From assembly GCA_032718475.1 (NCBI GenBank), contig JAUCBJ010005459.1:1-55706 (forward strand): a DNA stretch of 55,706 nt. Reading direction: 5' to 3'. The position numbers and the translations under genes were made by a program. The DNA comes from Nemertoderma westbladi. Taxonomy: Eukaryota > Xenacoelomorpha > Nemertodermatida > Nemertodermatidae. Shown piece after piece: positions 35,301 through 45,667 of this stretch (its first letter is position 1; each line of letters begins with the position of its first letter). Below the pieces are notes generated by a model. It did no database searches. It was not told the DNA's origin and saw only the letters and a program-made list of their open reading frames with translations.

Positions 35301-38300
35301 GTAAACCTTGGATTTACACCTGTTGATAAAATAAACACGTTCTAGTTTATGATAAGAAGGCTGTGAGGTAGGGGGGTCTAATTATTACTAAATAATAATT
35401 ACTAAATAAATATATATAAACTTTTGTTTGTATTTACTTTTATTCATGTATATATGAAGATGTTGAGAAATGGTTGGAAGTATGGCTATGGAGTGCAGTG
35501 TTCATACTTGGGAGTTAGTGTCGCACGGTTCCACGGTTCCTCCTGATAGGTGACAGCCAAGAGAGTGGAATATTGAGGTTGCCTCCGGAGATTCATGTTA
35601 CAAATCACCTTTACTTTCCTTTACTCTTATACAGTATAGTACCGGTATGAATAATATCATTATCTCAAAGCTGACATTGTCTGATTTTGAGATCCACTAG
35701 AGTGTTCGGATGGTCTTAGGATTATCGGGCACGGGATTACTAACTGACAACTGTAGTACTCCACAGTCGTGTAACACATTCAATCATAGTCCGGACTTTA
35801 CGCTGAAACAAACGTAAAACCGAACACCCGGCGCAAATTGATTTAAATCCTTTTGGTTTGTTTTTGTGGAATTTGAAGCTCAAAGTTCATTTTTGGCAAC
35901 TCAATGCGCCATAGTTAGTTAGCTACCATGGTTACGCCATAGTTAGTTACCACACAGTTAGTTGTCATTTCAGGTACTATTGCTTGATAGATACTGTAAG
36001 TTTTAGCAAAATACAGTAGCATAATAATGATTGGAGAGTTATAAATGACTCACTTGTCGCTTCGATTATCAGGTAGTGTGCGATTCACGGATATTCTATC
36101 GCTAACTAGAAGATTAAATTGGTTTATTTTGAATATCTCCTTCTCTATATCTTTATCCTTATCATCGTCTGGTATGATATACGGTACACCGCCTTCACCT
36201 GGTCCAGAACGGTACGCTTCTGTTCCTAAAGGATTCCATTCACCAATTACTAAAGTTTGGAAAAATAAACCCTTTTTTAGTTACACATACTGTTATACAA
36301 CAGTGGCAAGTCAAAATTACTTATTGCCCTAGCCCACCACGGTACGCACAAACTTCGCCCGCGTCCAATTGTTAAAGCTTTTGCGACCAAAAACTCACAT
36401 TTTATTAGCAATAAAAAAAGTCTTACTCCAAAATCATAGAACTATTGAGTAAGATTGATCAAATCTCTAAAGATTTCTAAAAACCCACACGACTTGCCGT
36501 GTTAATTTTTGGTATCCACTTTGTTGTTTTCTAAACCTCCTTCTTAGTGGTGGAAATACGGCCAATAAGAGCGATTTTCATTTTATTAATATTCATATAA
36601 TTCAGATTAGCCTTTATCTCAATAAGGGTCATGGCAATACATACATACGTAATGAACAGTAATTATACCTACAGTATGTTTGTTTGTTACAGTATGTTTA
36701 CGGCCAACCAATAAAGCATAGGTACTAAATAGTAAATACAGATACACAAACCAATCAGAACCACATCTAAACACTGAATTACCTACAGTAATGCAAAGCA
36801 AATTGAATAATAAAATAAAATAAGTGACATGAGAAGGAAGTTGGGCCGCACTCGTTACGAGTAGTTGGATGTCGAATTTGGGTTACAGGGAGATCGAAAT
36901 GCTTTTAATTTAGAAGTTCGTATTTATTTAGGAGTTCGTATTAATTTAGAAGTTCGTATGCCGTATTGAGCAATTCTACTAGAAGGTTATTAGTTGTTCT
37001 GTCATCACATTTCATTATGCTTATAGAATTTCATATTATCGTCAAAATTATTTAAAAGTAAATTCGTCGTAGTATCTAAGCTTGAAAACAGTTTTTCTCG
37101 TTGATTATAAAATTTTGGGCACCTAATTACAATGTGTTTCTCATCCTCTATTGACTCATCACTACAAAATCTACACAATCTACTTTCCAGGGGGGTTTTT
37201 ATCATAATCAATTACCAGATTACTAGATTATTTTCGAATTGTTCATATGAAGTAAAGTTAACCTTATTTAGATCCTACTGTTACAGCATGTACTGTTGTT
37301 CACTCTGGTCTATATTTCGTGTTGAGAATTTGCGCAAGGTTAAGGTAGCTTATAATACTGCTTTTAGATCACTTTTCAAATATTCTAGAACTGAGGACGC
37401 TAGTGAAATTTTCGTAAGTAATAGGATCAATACTTTTAGGGCTATGCAGAGAAGTAATATTTTTTCTTTGCTACGACGTATTGATGTTTCACAAAACATC
37501 ATTATTCGTGCAATTGCTAACGTTTCTCCTCTCTCGGTGTTGCGCAAGAGGTGGTGGTTAGTGGTGCTTGGGGTAACCTAAATTTCTGATTTTGTATTTA
37601 TTCTGTTGTCTAGGTAAATTTATATAATGTGGTCTGTATACTTCTACTACTTGTATGTATGTAATTAAATATATCTTGTACCTACAATGGATCTATAGTG
37701 TCAGATTAAACAAAGATAATAATAATAATAATAATAATAACGACCTGTCTCTATCCTAAAGGTGTGATTGCTGATTCTAAACCGTGTTAATATTTGGCGT
37801 GTTTTAAATGGCAGATTGGTTAAATATTGTTCATCTATTAATGTGCTTATAAATAGCGAATAGGTTCTTAGTTTGTTTGTGGATTTACCGTCTTTACTGA
37901 GCGGGTTTGTGATTGCAAATTGCCAATTTTTTTCAGAGAATGTATTAAATTGTGTGCGAATGGCTGATAGTTTTTGAAATTTGGAGGGTAATAATTGATA
38001 GATTGACTTCGCAGATAGATTATTAATTTTGGACATTGGTTCATCTACTAGTGCTTCGATTGAGTTTAGGATTGTCATACGCATTCGCTAGCTGATTTAT
38101 ATCAGGCGTTATCTCGTTTGGCAAAATTAAGCGAGATTTCTGTGATAATAAAAATTATACGGTGAAAATTATTGAAATCTCCTAAAAGCGCGAACACCAA
38201 TCTTCGCCTCAATATGAGTGTTAGTTAACAACATCGGTTATTGAAACGTCGTCTCTGTAACCTAACGCCTCTGTGACCTGCTCTTTTCCCCCAATCGGGC

Positions 38301-38763
38301 GATGGTTTTACGCGGGTGAAGATTTCCGCGGGCGAAGATTGCACCAAACGCCCACCACCCAACCCCCTTGCACTTATTTAACAAATGTATACAAGACTAC
38401 ATATATGTAAGCTTACTAAGCTTACTTACTAGTATTTAAGTATTTTTCATCTTTGAGATATTCTGGAGTTATGTAATCAGTTCCGGACAGATTCTGGATA
38501 TTTATTGTCGGTCTCCATTGGGTGTGCATTGGTCTCTCCAAACCATCCGCTAACCTGGCGTCTGTCAGTCTGTCTGTCTTTTCGTGGGATTGCTGTTCGT
38601 AAATAACTGGCCATAATGAAGAAAACTTCCAAACTCTACCCCGCAAACACGCCCGCAAATCACATAGTTCTAACTGAACGATAAACCACACATTTAGAAT
38701 GAAAAATAATACAACAAAAATTGTCAGAAACAGTTTTAGTATCGATATTTTCCTGTTCGCCAT
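11168..38763 (-). CDS. Polypeptide N-acetylgalactosaminyltransferase (GALNT), ten exons
   Basis: Exons in transcript order: 38763-38430, 36249-36054, 35319-35153, 33443-33236, 30001-29828, 13600-13483, 13269-13089, 12967-12828, 12131-11895, 11347-11168. Lengths sum to 1935 nt, all phases join, and the product is 644 aa. It is a Golgi type II membrane enzyme that starts mucin-type O-glycosylation by moving GalNAc from UDP-GalNAc to Ser/Thr. Seen: N-terminal anchor, GT-A catalytic domain with [11 protein letters not shown] (the DxH metal motif), [13 protein letters not shown] and RVGHIF, then a ricin-type beta-trefoil with [16 protein letters not shown] and CFDAS. It looks closest to the GALNT1/13 type ([18 protein letters not shown]). 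Two usual motif residues differ: WGAEN for WGGEN, and GIFDV where FNW/FDW is common. Introns 4 and 5 are filled by minisatellites; intron 8 is GC-AG. Confidence 0.93.
11348..11894 (-). other. GALNT intron 9 with 10-bp repeats
   Basis: Contains a tandem run of TAATGTAAAG-like 10-bp units (about 11450-11555) and a SINE-like scrap with CAACCCGAAGGCTC (11595-11612). Donor GTAAGA at 11894, acceptor TTTAG at 11348. Confidence 0.75.
11895..12131 (-). CDS. GALNT exon 9: ricin-type beta-trefoil
   Basis: 237 nt, phase 0 at both ends. It encodes the first two lectin repeats ([35 protein letters not shown]), which bind GalNAc-glycopeptides in this family. Confidence 0.92.
12132..12827 (-). other. GALNT intron 8 (GC-AG type)
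   Basis: The only in-phase donor that aligns the protein with the family is GAGAG|GCAAGT (GC at 12827-12826), which is the standard GC-AG donor consensus. The acceptor is GTTTCAG (ending 12132). The next GT donors downstream give the wrong phase or extra non-homologous residues. Confidence 0.75.
12828..12967 (-). CDS. GALNT exon 8: catalytic-lectin linker
   Basis: 140 nt, phase 1 to phase 0. Encodes [29 protein letters not shown] and the FEYSGE that leads into the lectin domain. Confidence 0.88.
13089..13269 (-). CDS. GALNT exon 7
   Basis: 181 nt, phase 0 to 1. Encodes [20 protein letters not shown], including the histidine that completes the metal site, then [14 protein letters not shown]. 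Flanked by TGTAG and GTAAGT sites. Confidence 0.92.
13483..13600 (-). CDS. GALNT exon 6
   Basis: 118 nt, phase 2 to 0. Encodes [33 protein letters not shown] and DLSLR. Most GALNTs have WGGEN here. The acceptor is TTTAG and the donor GTTAGT. Confidence 0.92.
19594..21383 (+). mobile_element. RTE-like LINE inserted in the 20-bp minisatellite
   Basis: Unique sequence between array units in matching higher-order phase. AAC (possibly TAAC) flanks both sides, a small target duplication. The 5' end is truncated at the upstream side of the RT. The 3' UTR is only about 37 bp (ending CCGATCCTAGTAGT), characteristic of RTE-like LINEs. Other copies or fragments of the family in the window are at 4746, 10228, 33736, 54560 and probably 44401 (endonuclease). 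Confidence 0.92.
19595..21346 (+). CDS. LINE reverse transcriptase, open to the truncation point
   Basis: Open without a stop from the insertion boundary to TAA at 21344-21346, about 583 codons. There is no true start because the 5' part is missing. RT motifs in order: [65 protein letters not shown] and catalytic DFADDLGVL. The C-terminal region has [14 protein letters not shown] and [19 protein letters not shown]. Unlike the other copies it has no frameshift, so it is probably the youngest. Confidence 0.9.
   Translation, partial: LFQAWKSINLLTGRKSQPTTKVKAESPADRLNGWKAHFEKLLNNDRVLPDNFIEVKVSESVLPDIPIGDISFAEVKAAAKSIKTNRASGVDGVPPEVFKIPECLKLIYPIIVDMYRTTRVPQEMKTNKLVPVPKKGNLTLYGSFRGISLISIAAKLYNRILLNRIRDPIERLLRGNQNGFRKGRGTMEPILALRRIIEELSKKKDRHLAVIFVDFFKAFDSVSRSRMFSILSLYGIPDEIIAAIRSVYDGSTTFVSTVDGDTEPFEVLWGVLQGDTLAPFLFIIVVDYVLRMSLDHHNDDGVMITPPTGSRSRGNPAKYLTDLDFADDLGVLSESLEGAQRLLSSLEHAASSVGLFINSRKTKILTVNFESPQQVSDRMSISSKDGMLEHVDDFCYLGSWIRKSGEDLRIRKGKAWAALNRLSRIWKSPRINRKLKVRLFRAAVVPVLLYGSPCWALTAEDTKSLDGTFTRMLRRVHCVKYNAHISNQTLYNIGGVSLVPPSLTLEQNRLRFAGHCFRREDQPVHNLVLWQPHGVNKHGGQPMTFLRRILKDTGLKDADDLANVMGDRELWRCNFVDKPAQHS
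29828..30001 (-). CDS. GALNT exon 5
   Basis: 174 nt, phase 2 to 2. Encodes [20 protein letters not shown] and [13 protein letters not shown]. The family usually has an aromatic W after F-D/N here; valine in this position is unusual. Acceptor CATTTAG, donor GTACAT. Confidence 0.88.
30302..33285 (-). repeat. 55-bp minisatellite made of GALNT exon 4 end plus 5' splice site
   Basis: About 54 tandem units of 55 bp. The rightmost unit (33231-33285) includes the last 50 nt of exon 4 and the first five intron bases. The other ~53 units are intronic. On the sense strand each runs from TGCAGCAGGGG through CCACTACTGGCGGAGATAGT to GGGACAG|GTGAG. Most units keep GTGAGT or GTGGGT; a few have lost the GT (GGGACAGGGGAG). 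A few units are 57 bp (AGTATAGTGG on plus). Units differ from the exon copy by only one to a few bases. Confidence 0.96.
33236..33443 (-). CDS. GALNT exon 4: contains the DxH motif
   Basis: 208 nt, phase 1 to 2. Encodes [47 protein letters not shown] (DSH binds the metal and UDP) and [10 protein letters not shown]. Its last 50 nt are the first unit of the 55-bp array. Reading on past the donor hits TGA at once (33234-33232), so use of a later donor would truncate the protein at about residue 302. Confidence 0.93.
33736..35088 (+). mobile_element. Degraded RTE-like LINE copy in GALNT intron 3
   Basis: Same family as 19594-21383, aligned from the VDMYRTTR region to the 3' tail (ATGCCGATCCTAGTAGT at the end). 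It is antisense to GALNT. Frameshifts, a deletion of about 290 bp after DFADE (34402-34410) and several stops break the RT frame, so it is a pseudogene. Confidence 0.9.
35153..35319 (-). CDS. GALNT exon 3
   Basis: 167 nt, phase 2 to 1. Encodes [33 protein letters not shown] and [12 protein letters not shown], the start of the GT-A nucleotide-binding fold. Acceptor ATCAACAG, donor GTAACA. Confidence 0.93.
35320..36053. other. GALNT intron 2, nothing recognised
   Basis: 734 bp of AT-rich intron. No repeat family, RNA or ORF recognised. Confidence 0.6.
36054..36249 (-). CDS. GALNT exon 2
   Basis: 196 nt, phase 1 to 2. Encodes [20 protein letters not shown], then an acidic stretch, [19 protein letters not shown], the conserved entry to the catalytic domain. 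Acceptor ACTTTAG, donor GTGAGT. Confidence 0.92.
37005..38090 (-). mobile_element. LINE 3' fragment in GALNT intron 1, interrupted by a nested LINE
   Basis: Minus-strand pieces 38084-37741 ([20 protein letters not shown]) and about 37215-37005 ([23 protein letters not shown]) are consecutive parts of a LINE C-terminal region with a CCHC-like finger. They are split by about 525 bp of oppositely oriented LINE sequence. Confidence 0.75.
37216..37740 (+). mobile_element. Nested LINE 3' end with (AAT)n tail
   Basis: Plus-strand coding similarity typical of LINE C-termini ([29 protein letters not shown]), followed by a short non-coding part and an (ATA)n run (37715-37740) that ends where the host LINE resumes. 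It is 5' truncated. Confidence 0.7.
38430..38763 (-). CDS. GALNT exon 1: signal anchor and stem
   Basis: The chosen ATG gives [10 protein letters not shown] followed by a ~20-residue hydrophobic anchor ([20 protein letters not shown]), a normal short cytoplasmic tail for a Golgi type II enzyme. An upstream in-frame ATG at 38805 would add 14 hydrophobic residues and is less likely. The stem region follows. Donor A|GTAAGT at 38429. Confidence 0.85.
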
Positions 38764-40633
38764 TATCATAATGATATAACAGTTACCAAACATTACAGCA
38801 ATCAAATATTACGTCATCGATTTAGTTATCCATATTAATAATTATTACTTTAAATAAAGAAAAAAACACTTTTAATCCATAAAAAAATACAGATTTTTAT
38901 AACTGCCAACTGAATATTTTTCAACCCTTTATATCTGGCCTAAGCAATATATAGAATAATTTTTTTGAGCTGAATGTTGAATGTTTATGTGCGAACCGGG
39001 ACTTCGTTATTTAAGAGTTGATAGTTGAATGTTGAAAGTTGAAAGCTCATGTGTGACCCGGGCTTAATTGTCCTTTTTCAGCAGTCACAACTATTATCCC
39101 GATATAATAAAGATTATATAAATTATAAAACGACAAAGTAAATTTATTTTACAGTAACCTTGTAAAGTTATGGATCACGCGAAAAATAATAAGATTATTA
39201 TGGACTAACCGTAAGTAATCTACCTATTTATTTATCACTCACGCTGTCTTGGTTATATTAATAACAGAGTGTATTATTAACTATTTTATATTAACTATTA
39301 ACTATGTTGCAATTACCTAATATATAGGAAATTACCTAAGGCCCCCCTCACACGGAGCAATTATATATAGGTATATATAAGGTATATTTGTATACTATCT
39401 GGTATGTTCGTCAACATGTTAGCTATTATTTTTATAATTATTTTAAATTTTTTTAAATAGTTAAAATTAATATATTAGCTAGTTTTTATTATTTTTAAAT
39501 TGTTGTTCTTGAACATGTTTGCTGGAATATAAAAATGTTTCAGATTTTTTTCTGTATCCTTTTTAAGAGGTATAGAACATAGTTCTAGAAATTTAGTATA
39601 TAATAGCGAAAATGTTCGTGAATTGTGAACAAAACATACAAATATAAGAAATGGCCACTATTATCTATTATACATCTTGTTAAGTAATCCAGAAATTTAG
39701 CAGTAAAACAACATATTATATTGTGAATAATGTAACTTTATCTGACTTCGGTCCCTCGTTTCAATATTTCACTCACTCGCTTCGCTCATTCGTGTAGATA
39801 TTAACATTCGGAAGCGGCGTGAGATAAAGTGCTGCATTATTATACACAATATACTAAATAGTTATTATTATTTCCATTGTCGAATAATAATTACTTTAGT
39901 TACTGTAGTTACAAGTACTGTACAAGTACTGTAGTTACAGGATTCTAAACTTAGTCAGACAATCAGAATACTATCCTTACATTTCACGAATTAATATCTT
40001 CTCAGTATAATATAAAATATATTACATAGTAAATATAAGCTTTGCTCTTGTACTCTGATTGTGGTGATAAATAATTAGCTGGAAAAACGTGATTGTTCGG
40101 TGTCAATTAAAAATTGCAATAATAATGAATTGCAAAGTTTAAGCGAAATATTGTTAGGGCAGCCCATATTCTTATAGTTCATATCTTCTGTATGTAGGCC
40201 TATTATATGGTTGTGTAACAGGTTGTGTAATTAATCATGGTACCGAATGACCATACCATTAAACATCTGTCACCCCTAATGAAGCGAAATATATTCCTTA
40301 TGAACCAAATGATACGTTCAATGCCTCGTTTAAATAAAATCAATAGCGTTATTGATTATGCGGCCTATGAACGAACCCCTTACTACACTGTAGGTGGACC
40401 CTCTAGATAGTGTATCATTAATCTACTGTATGTTGAATTAAATGTTACGCGAATTTTTTTAACATTTACATTTTTTTATTTTTTTTTTCGATTTACATTT
40501 TTTCATTTTTATAAAAATAAATACAATCATTGGTAAATACAATCAATACATTATAACTTATGGGAAAAACTACCTAAATGATCAGATTCATTCATATTCA
40601 TAAATTATAAATGATATTGAAATTTTGACACAT
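38764..40633. other. GALNT 5' flank, no gene seen
   Basis: AT-rich upstream region, expected to contain the GALNT promoter. No clear TATA box or other gene was recognised on the minus strand. Confidence 0.5.
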
Positions 40634-43600
40634 TGTGAGAGAGTTAGTTAGACATACTGTAATACTATATAAAATGTGAGAGAGTTAGTTAGACATACTG
40701 TAATACTATATAAAATGTGAGAGAGTTAGTTAGACATACTGTAATACTATATAAAATGAGAGAGAGTTAGTTAAGCATACTGTTTTATAATACTATATAA
40801 AATGTGAGTGAGTTAGTTAGACATACTGTAATACTATATAAAATGTGAGAGAGTTAGTTAGACATACTGTAATACTATATAAAATGTGAGAGAGTTAGTT
40901 AGGCATACTGTTTTATAATACTATATAAAATGTGAGTGAGTTAGTTAGACATACTGTAATACTATATAAAATGTGAGAGAGTTAGTTAGGCATACTGTTT
41001 TATAATACTATATAAAATGTGAGTGAGTTAGTTAGACATACTGTAATACTATATAAAATGTGAGAGAGTTAGTTAGACATACTGTAATACTATATAAAAT
41101 GTGAGAGAGTTAGTTAGACATACTGTAATACTATATAAAATGTGAGAGAGTTAGTTAGGCATACTGTAATACTATATAAAATGTGAGAGAGTTAGTTAGA
41201 CATACTGTAATACTATATAAAATGTGAGAGAGTTAGTTAGGCATACTGTAATACTATATAAAATGTGAGAGAGTTGGTTAGGCATAGGCATACTGTAATA
41301 ATATATAAAATGTGAGAGAGTTAGTTAGGCATACTGTAATACTATATAAAATGTAGGAGAGTTAGTTAGGCATACTGTAATACTATATAAAATGTGAGAG
41401 AGTTAGTTAGACATACTGTAATACTATATAAAATGTGAGAGAGTTAGTTAGGCATACTGTAATACTATATAAAATGTGAGCGAGTTAGTTAGACATACTG
41501 TAATACTATATAAAATGTGAGAGAGTTAGTTAGGCATACTGTAATACTATATAAAATGTGAGAGAGTTAGTTAGACATACTGTAATACTATATAAAATGT
41601 GAGAGAGTTAGTTAGACATACTGTAATACTATATAAAATGTGAGAGAGTTAGTTAGGCATACTGTAATACTATATAAAATGTGAGAGAGTTAGTTAGACA
41701 TACTGTAATACTATATAAAATGTAGGAGAGTTAGTTAGGCGGCATACTGTAATACTACATAAAATGTGAGAGAGTTAGTTAGGCATACTGTAATACTATA
41801 TAAAATGTGAGAGAGTTAGTTAGACATACTGTAATACTATATAAAATGTGAGAGAGTTAATTAGGCATACTGTAATACTATATAAAATGTGAGAGAGTTA
41901 GTGAGACATACTGTAATACTATATAAAATGTGAGAGAGTTAGTTAGGCATACTGTAATACTATATAAAATGTGAGAGAGTTAGTTAGACATACTGTAATA
42001 CTATATAAAATGTGAGAGAGTTAGTTAGACATACTGTAATACTATATAAAATGTGAGAGAGTTAGTTAGGCATACTGTAATACTATATAAAATGTGAGAG
42101 AGTTAGTTAGACATACTGTAATACTACATAAAATGTAGGAGAGTTAGTTAGGCATACTGTAATACTACATAAAATGTGAGAGAGTTAGTTAGGTATACTG
42201 TAATACTATATAAAATGTGCGAGAGTTAGTTAGGCATACTGTAATACTATATAAAATGTGAGAGAGTTAGTTAGGTATACTGTAATACTATATAAAATGT
42301 GCGAGAGTTAGGTAGGCATACTATAATACTATATAAAATGTGAGAGAGTTAGTTAGGCATACTGTAATACTATATAAAATGTGAGAGAGTTCATTAGGCA
42401 TGCTGTAATACTATATAAAATGTGAGAGAGAGAGTTAGGCATACTGTAATACTATATCAAATGTGAGAGAGTTAGTTAGGCATACTGTAATACTATATAA
42501 AATGTGAGAGAGTTAGTTAGGCATATACTGTAATACTATATAAAATGTGAGAGTGTTGGTTAGGCATAGGCATACTGTAATACTACTATATAAAATGTGA
42601 GAGAGAGAGTTACGCATACTGTAATACTATATAAAATGTGAGAGACTTAGTTAGGCATACTGTAATACTATATAAAATGTGAGAGTGTTGGTTAGGCATA
42701 GGCATACTGTAATACTACTATATAAAATGTGAGAGAGAGAGTTATGCATACTGTAATACTATATAAAATGTGAGAGAGTTAGTTAGGCATACTGTAATAC
42801 TATATAAAATGTGAGAGAGTTAGTTAGACATACTGTAATACTACATAAAATGTAGGAGAGTTAGTTAGGCATACTGTAATTCTACATAAAATGTGAGAGA
42901 GTTAGTTAGGTATACTGTAATACTATATAAAATGTGCGAGAGTTAGTTAGGCATACTGTAATACTATATAAAATGTGAGAGAGTTAGTTAGGTATACTGT
43001 AATACTATATAAAATGTGCGAGAGTTAGGTAGGCATACTATAATACTATATAAAATGTGAGAGAGTTAGTTAGGCATACTGTAATACTATATAAAATGTG
43101 AGAGAGTTCATTAGGCATGCTGTAATACTATATAAAATGTGAGAGAGAGAGTTAGGCATACTGTAATACTATATCAAATGTGAGAGAGTTAGTTAGGCAT
43201 ACTGTAATACTATATAAAATGTGAGAGAGTTAGTTAGGCATATACTGTAATACTATATAAAATGTGAGAGTGTTGGTTAGGCATAGGCATACTGTAATAC
43301 TACTATATAAAATGTGAGAGAGAGAGTTACGCATACTGTAATACTATATAAAATGTGAGAGACTTAGTTAGGCATACTGTAATACTATATAAAATGTGAG
43401 AGAGTTAGTTAGACATACTGTAATACTATATAAAATGTGTGAGAGAGAGATAGACCTACAGTAATACTATATAAAATGTGAGAGAGTTAGTTAGACATAC
43501 TGTAATACTATATAAAATGTGAGAGAGTTGGTTAGGCATACTGTAATACTATATAAAATGTGAGAGAGTTAGTTAGACATACTGTAATACTATATAAAAT

Positions 43601-43764
43601 GTGAGAGAGTTGGTTAGGCATGCTGTAATACTATATAAAATGTGAGAGAGTTAGTTAGGTATACTGTAATACTATATAAAATGTGAGAGAGTTAGTTAGG
43701 TATACTGTAATACTATATAAAATGTGAGAGAATTAGTTAGGCATACTGTAATACTATATAAAAT
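40634..43764 (+). repeat. 41-bp minisatellite, about 76 units, with a TATA-like motif per unit
   Basis: Tandem units of about 41 bp containing GAGAGAGTTAGTTAG, CATACTGTAATA and CTATATAAAATGTG. Alternating GACAT/GGCAT variants and insertions (TTTTATAA, GGCATA) mark subtypes. A block of about 720 bp is duplicated (about 42118-42600 against 42836-43320, both with CTACATAAAATGTAGG and the CATAGGCATACTG insertion). Confidence 0.96.
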
Positions 43765-43835
43765 AATATAAAAATATAAATAAATATAAAAAATATATAT
43801 ATATATATATAAAAATATATAAAATGTAATACTAT

Positions 43836-43875
43836 ATAATTATTAATTAAAATTATAATTTTAATTAATAATTAT
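43836..43875. repeat. 40-bp perfect AT palindrome
   Basis: Positions 43836-43855 are exactly complementary to 43856-43875 with no loop, made only of A and T. It sits just after the 41-bp array and an AT-repeat stretch, and could extrude a cruciform. Confidence 0.85.
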
Positions 43876-44135
43876 TATCATATCAAACAAGTTGGCCTTT
43901 TCATTCAGTTACAGTTATGGGCCGAAACGTCCGGGCCGATTGGCCGTAACGTCTGTATACCAACGCCTTGATTGCTACCCATGAGACACTTTTTGACGAT
44001 ATGGTTTTTCTAACAATCTCCCATTCTGGGATTTCCAAATTAGATATTGAATCCAGCTACGGTAGTTTCGCAATCGGCAATAGCAACCGTAAGGTAGCTT
44101 ACCACCTATAGCAAATCAATCGGAAAGATGCAGGA
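43876..44135. other. Unassigned sequence
   Basis: Higher GC than its surroundings near 43918-43970 (GGGCCGAAACGTCCGGGCCG). No feature recognised. Confidence 0.4.
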
Positions 44136-44206
44136 GCCTCCGTGAGGTAGTGGTTAGCATACCTGAACGTTTATCGGGAGACGCGGGTTCAATCCCCGCT
44201 GGTGGC
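44136..44206 (+). pseudogene. tRNA-like pseudogene or SINE head
   Basis: 71 nt with acceptor-like ends GCCTCCG and TGGTGGC, a D-arm with A-box (AGGTAGTGGTTAGC) and a perfect T-arm (GCGGGTTCAATCCCCGC) holding a canonical B-box. A T-run follows at about 44214. Only 18 nt separate the D and T arms, too few for a normal anticodon arm plus variable loop. No anticodon can be assigned. Confidence 0.65.
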
Positions 44207-44400
44207 GAATTCATTTTTTCCGCTCCATTTGCTATAGAGTTGGATCATCTAATTCCTGTTTAAATTTCCTAATAAAATTATAATTATTTCACAATAACAT
44301 ACAAAAACTTAATGAAAGATCTTTTATGAAATGGCTATTTAATTAACCTTTACTTCAAAATCCGTGAAAGATCAACTGATCACCAGATCAACTGAAAGAT

Positions 44401-45667
44401 ATGAGTATGAGAACCCTCCTGGAGAAATACCGGCTCGGTCGTCACCCGGGTCAACAAGGACCGCGTCCCTCAGTGGTACACCAGGCTGGGGTTGATAAAT
44501 TGGCTACTGGAACAGAAGACAGAGAAGAAAGAAGAACCAACCTGTTGAAATGTAAAAAGACACTAAAGATTGCTACAATGAACGCACGCACGCTGAAAGC
44601 ACATACCAAACAGGGTGACATGGTCGCTCTGGCAATGGAATATAACATCGACATCATCTGCATCCAAGAACATTGGATTTGTCATTAAGACACTGCCATG
44701 AAGTACAATGACATTGGAAATGGATGGACGTTAGTAACAAGCTTAGCAGTAAGAAACTCTGCCAATGCATTAATTGGTGGCGTAGGAATTCTGCTAAGCC
44801 CATTTGCACTTAAGACCCTAAACAACATCGAATCTATAAATTCCAGGGTTATGATCGCAACATTTGATGGGATGTTGCTACAGTCCAACCAATGCCTCAG
44901 AGCGAGAACAAGCAGTCAAGTTTTATGAAGAACTGACTGGACTTATAAAGAACATTCCGAAACACAATGTTAAAGTCATTGCTGGTGACCTGAATGCGCA
45001 AATTGGCCCAGAAGACATCAAGCGTTACACATATAACACCAGTTCTAACAGAAATGGGTACTTACTTTTAGACCTAATGGAAGAATGTGAATTGATACCA
45101 ACAAACAACACATTCGAAAAGAGTAAGGGGAAGCTATGGACCTTTCAATACCCTAGTGGAACCAAAGCACAACTGGATTACATCCTTATAAACAAAAAGT
45201 GGAGAAACAGCATGATCAACTGCGAGGCATACAGCTCGTTCAACCTAATTGGTTCGGACCATAGAATTGTGACTGCAGAGATCAGACTCAGTTTGAGAGC
45301 AGGCAAACCCAGAACAAGCAAGCAAATCAACTATGACTGGGAGAAACTCAGAACTGACAATGCTGTAAAGGATGCTTACACAGTAGAAGTTCAAAACCGC
45401 TTTGAAGCACTTCAGTCAATGGATGAAGACCAATCCACCGATTCAATATACCAGAATTTAATAACAGCCCACAAGGAATCAGCTAAGAGGCATATCCCCC
45501 AGAAACCCAAACGAAAACAGTATGTGCCATGGCAAAACTCTGAGGTTACTTGTAAGAGAGAAGATCTTAAGATAGCCTACAAAGTTAAAACAGAACAACC
45601 AACAACCGAAAACATTAACAAGGTTGAGAAAGCTAAGGACGATCTTAAATTGGCATGTAAATTCTAA
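44401..45667 (+). pseudogene. LINE AP-endonuclease domain, broken, 5' part only
   Basis: APE-type endonuclease motifs of non-LTR elements in order: KIATMNARTL, IICIQEHW, then VIAGDLNAQIG, QLDYILINKKWRNS and SDHRIVTAEI. There is a TAA at 44686-44688 and a frame change near 44870, so it is a pseudogene. It ends at a stop after KLACKF, with no RT behind it. It plausibly belongs to the same RTE-like family as 19594-21383, but no overlapping segment is present to prove this. Confidence 0.8.

Noticed and set aside
37132-37581. 149-codon plus-strand open frame as a host gene
   Set aside because: Begins inside the host LINE on the opposite strand; the rest is a LINE C-terminal fragment with an (AAT)n tail.
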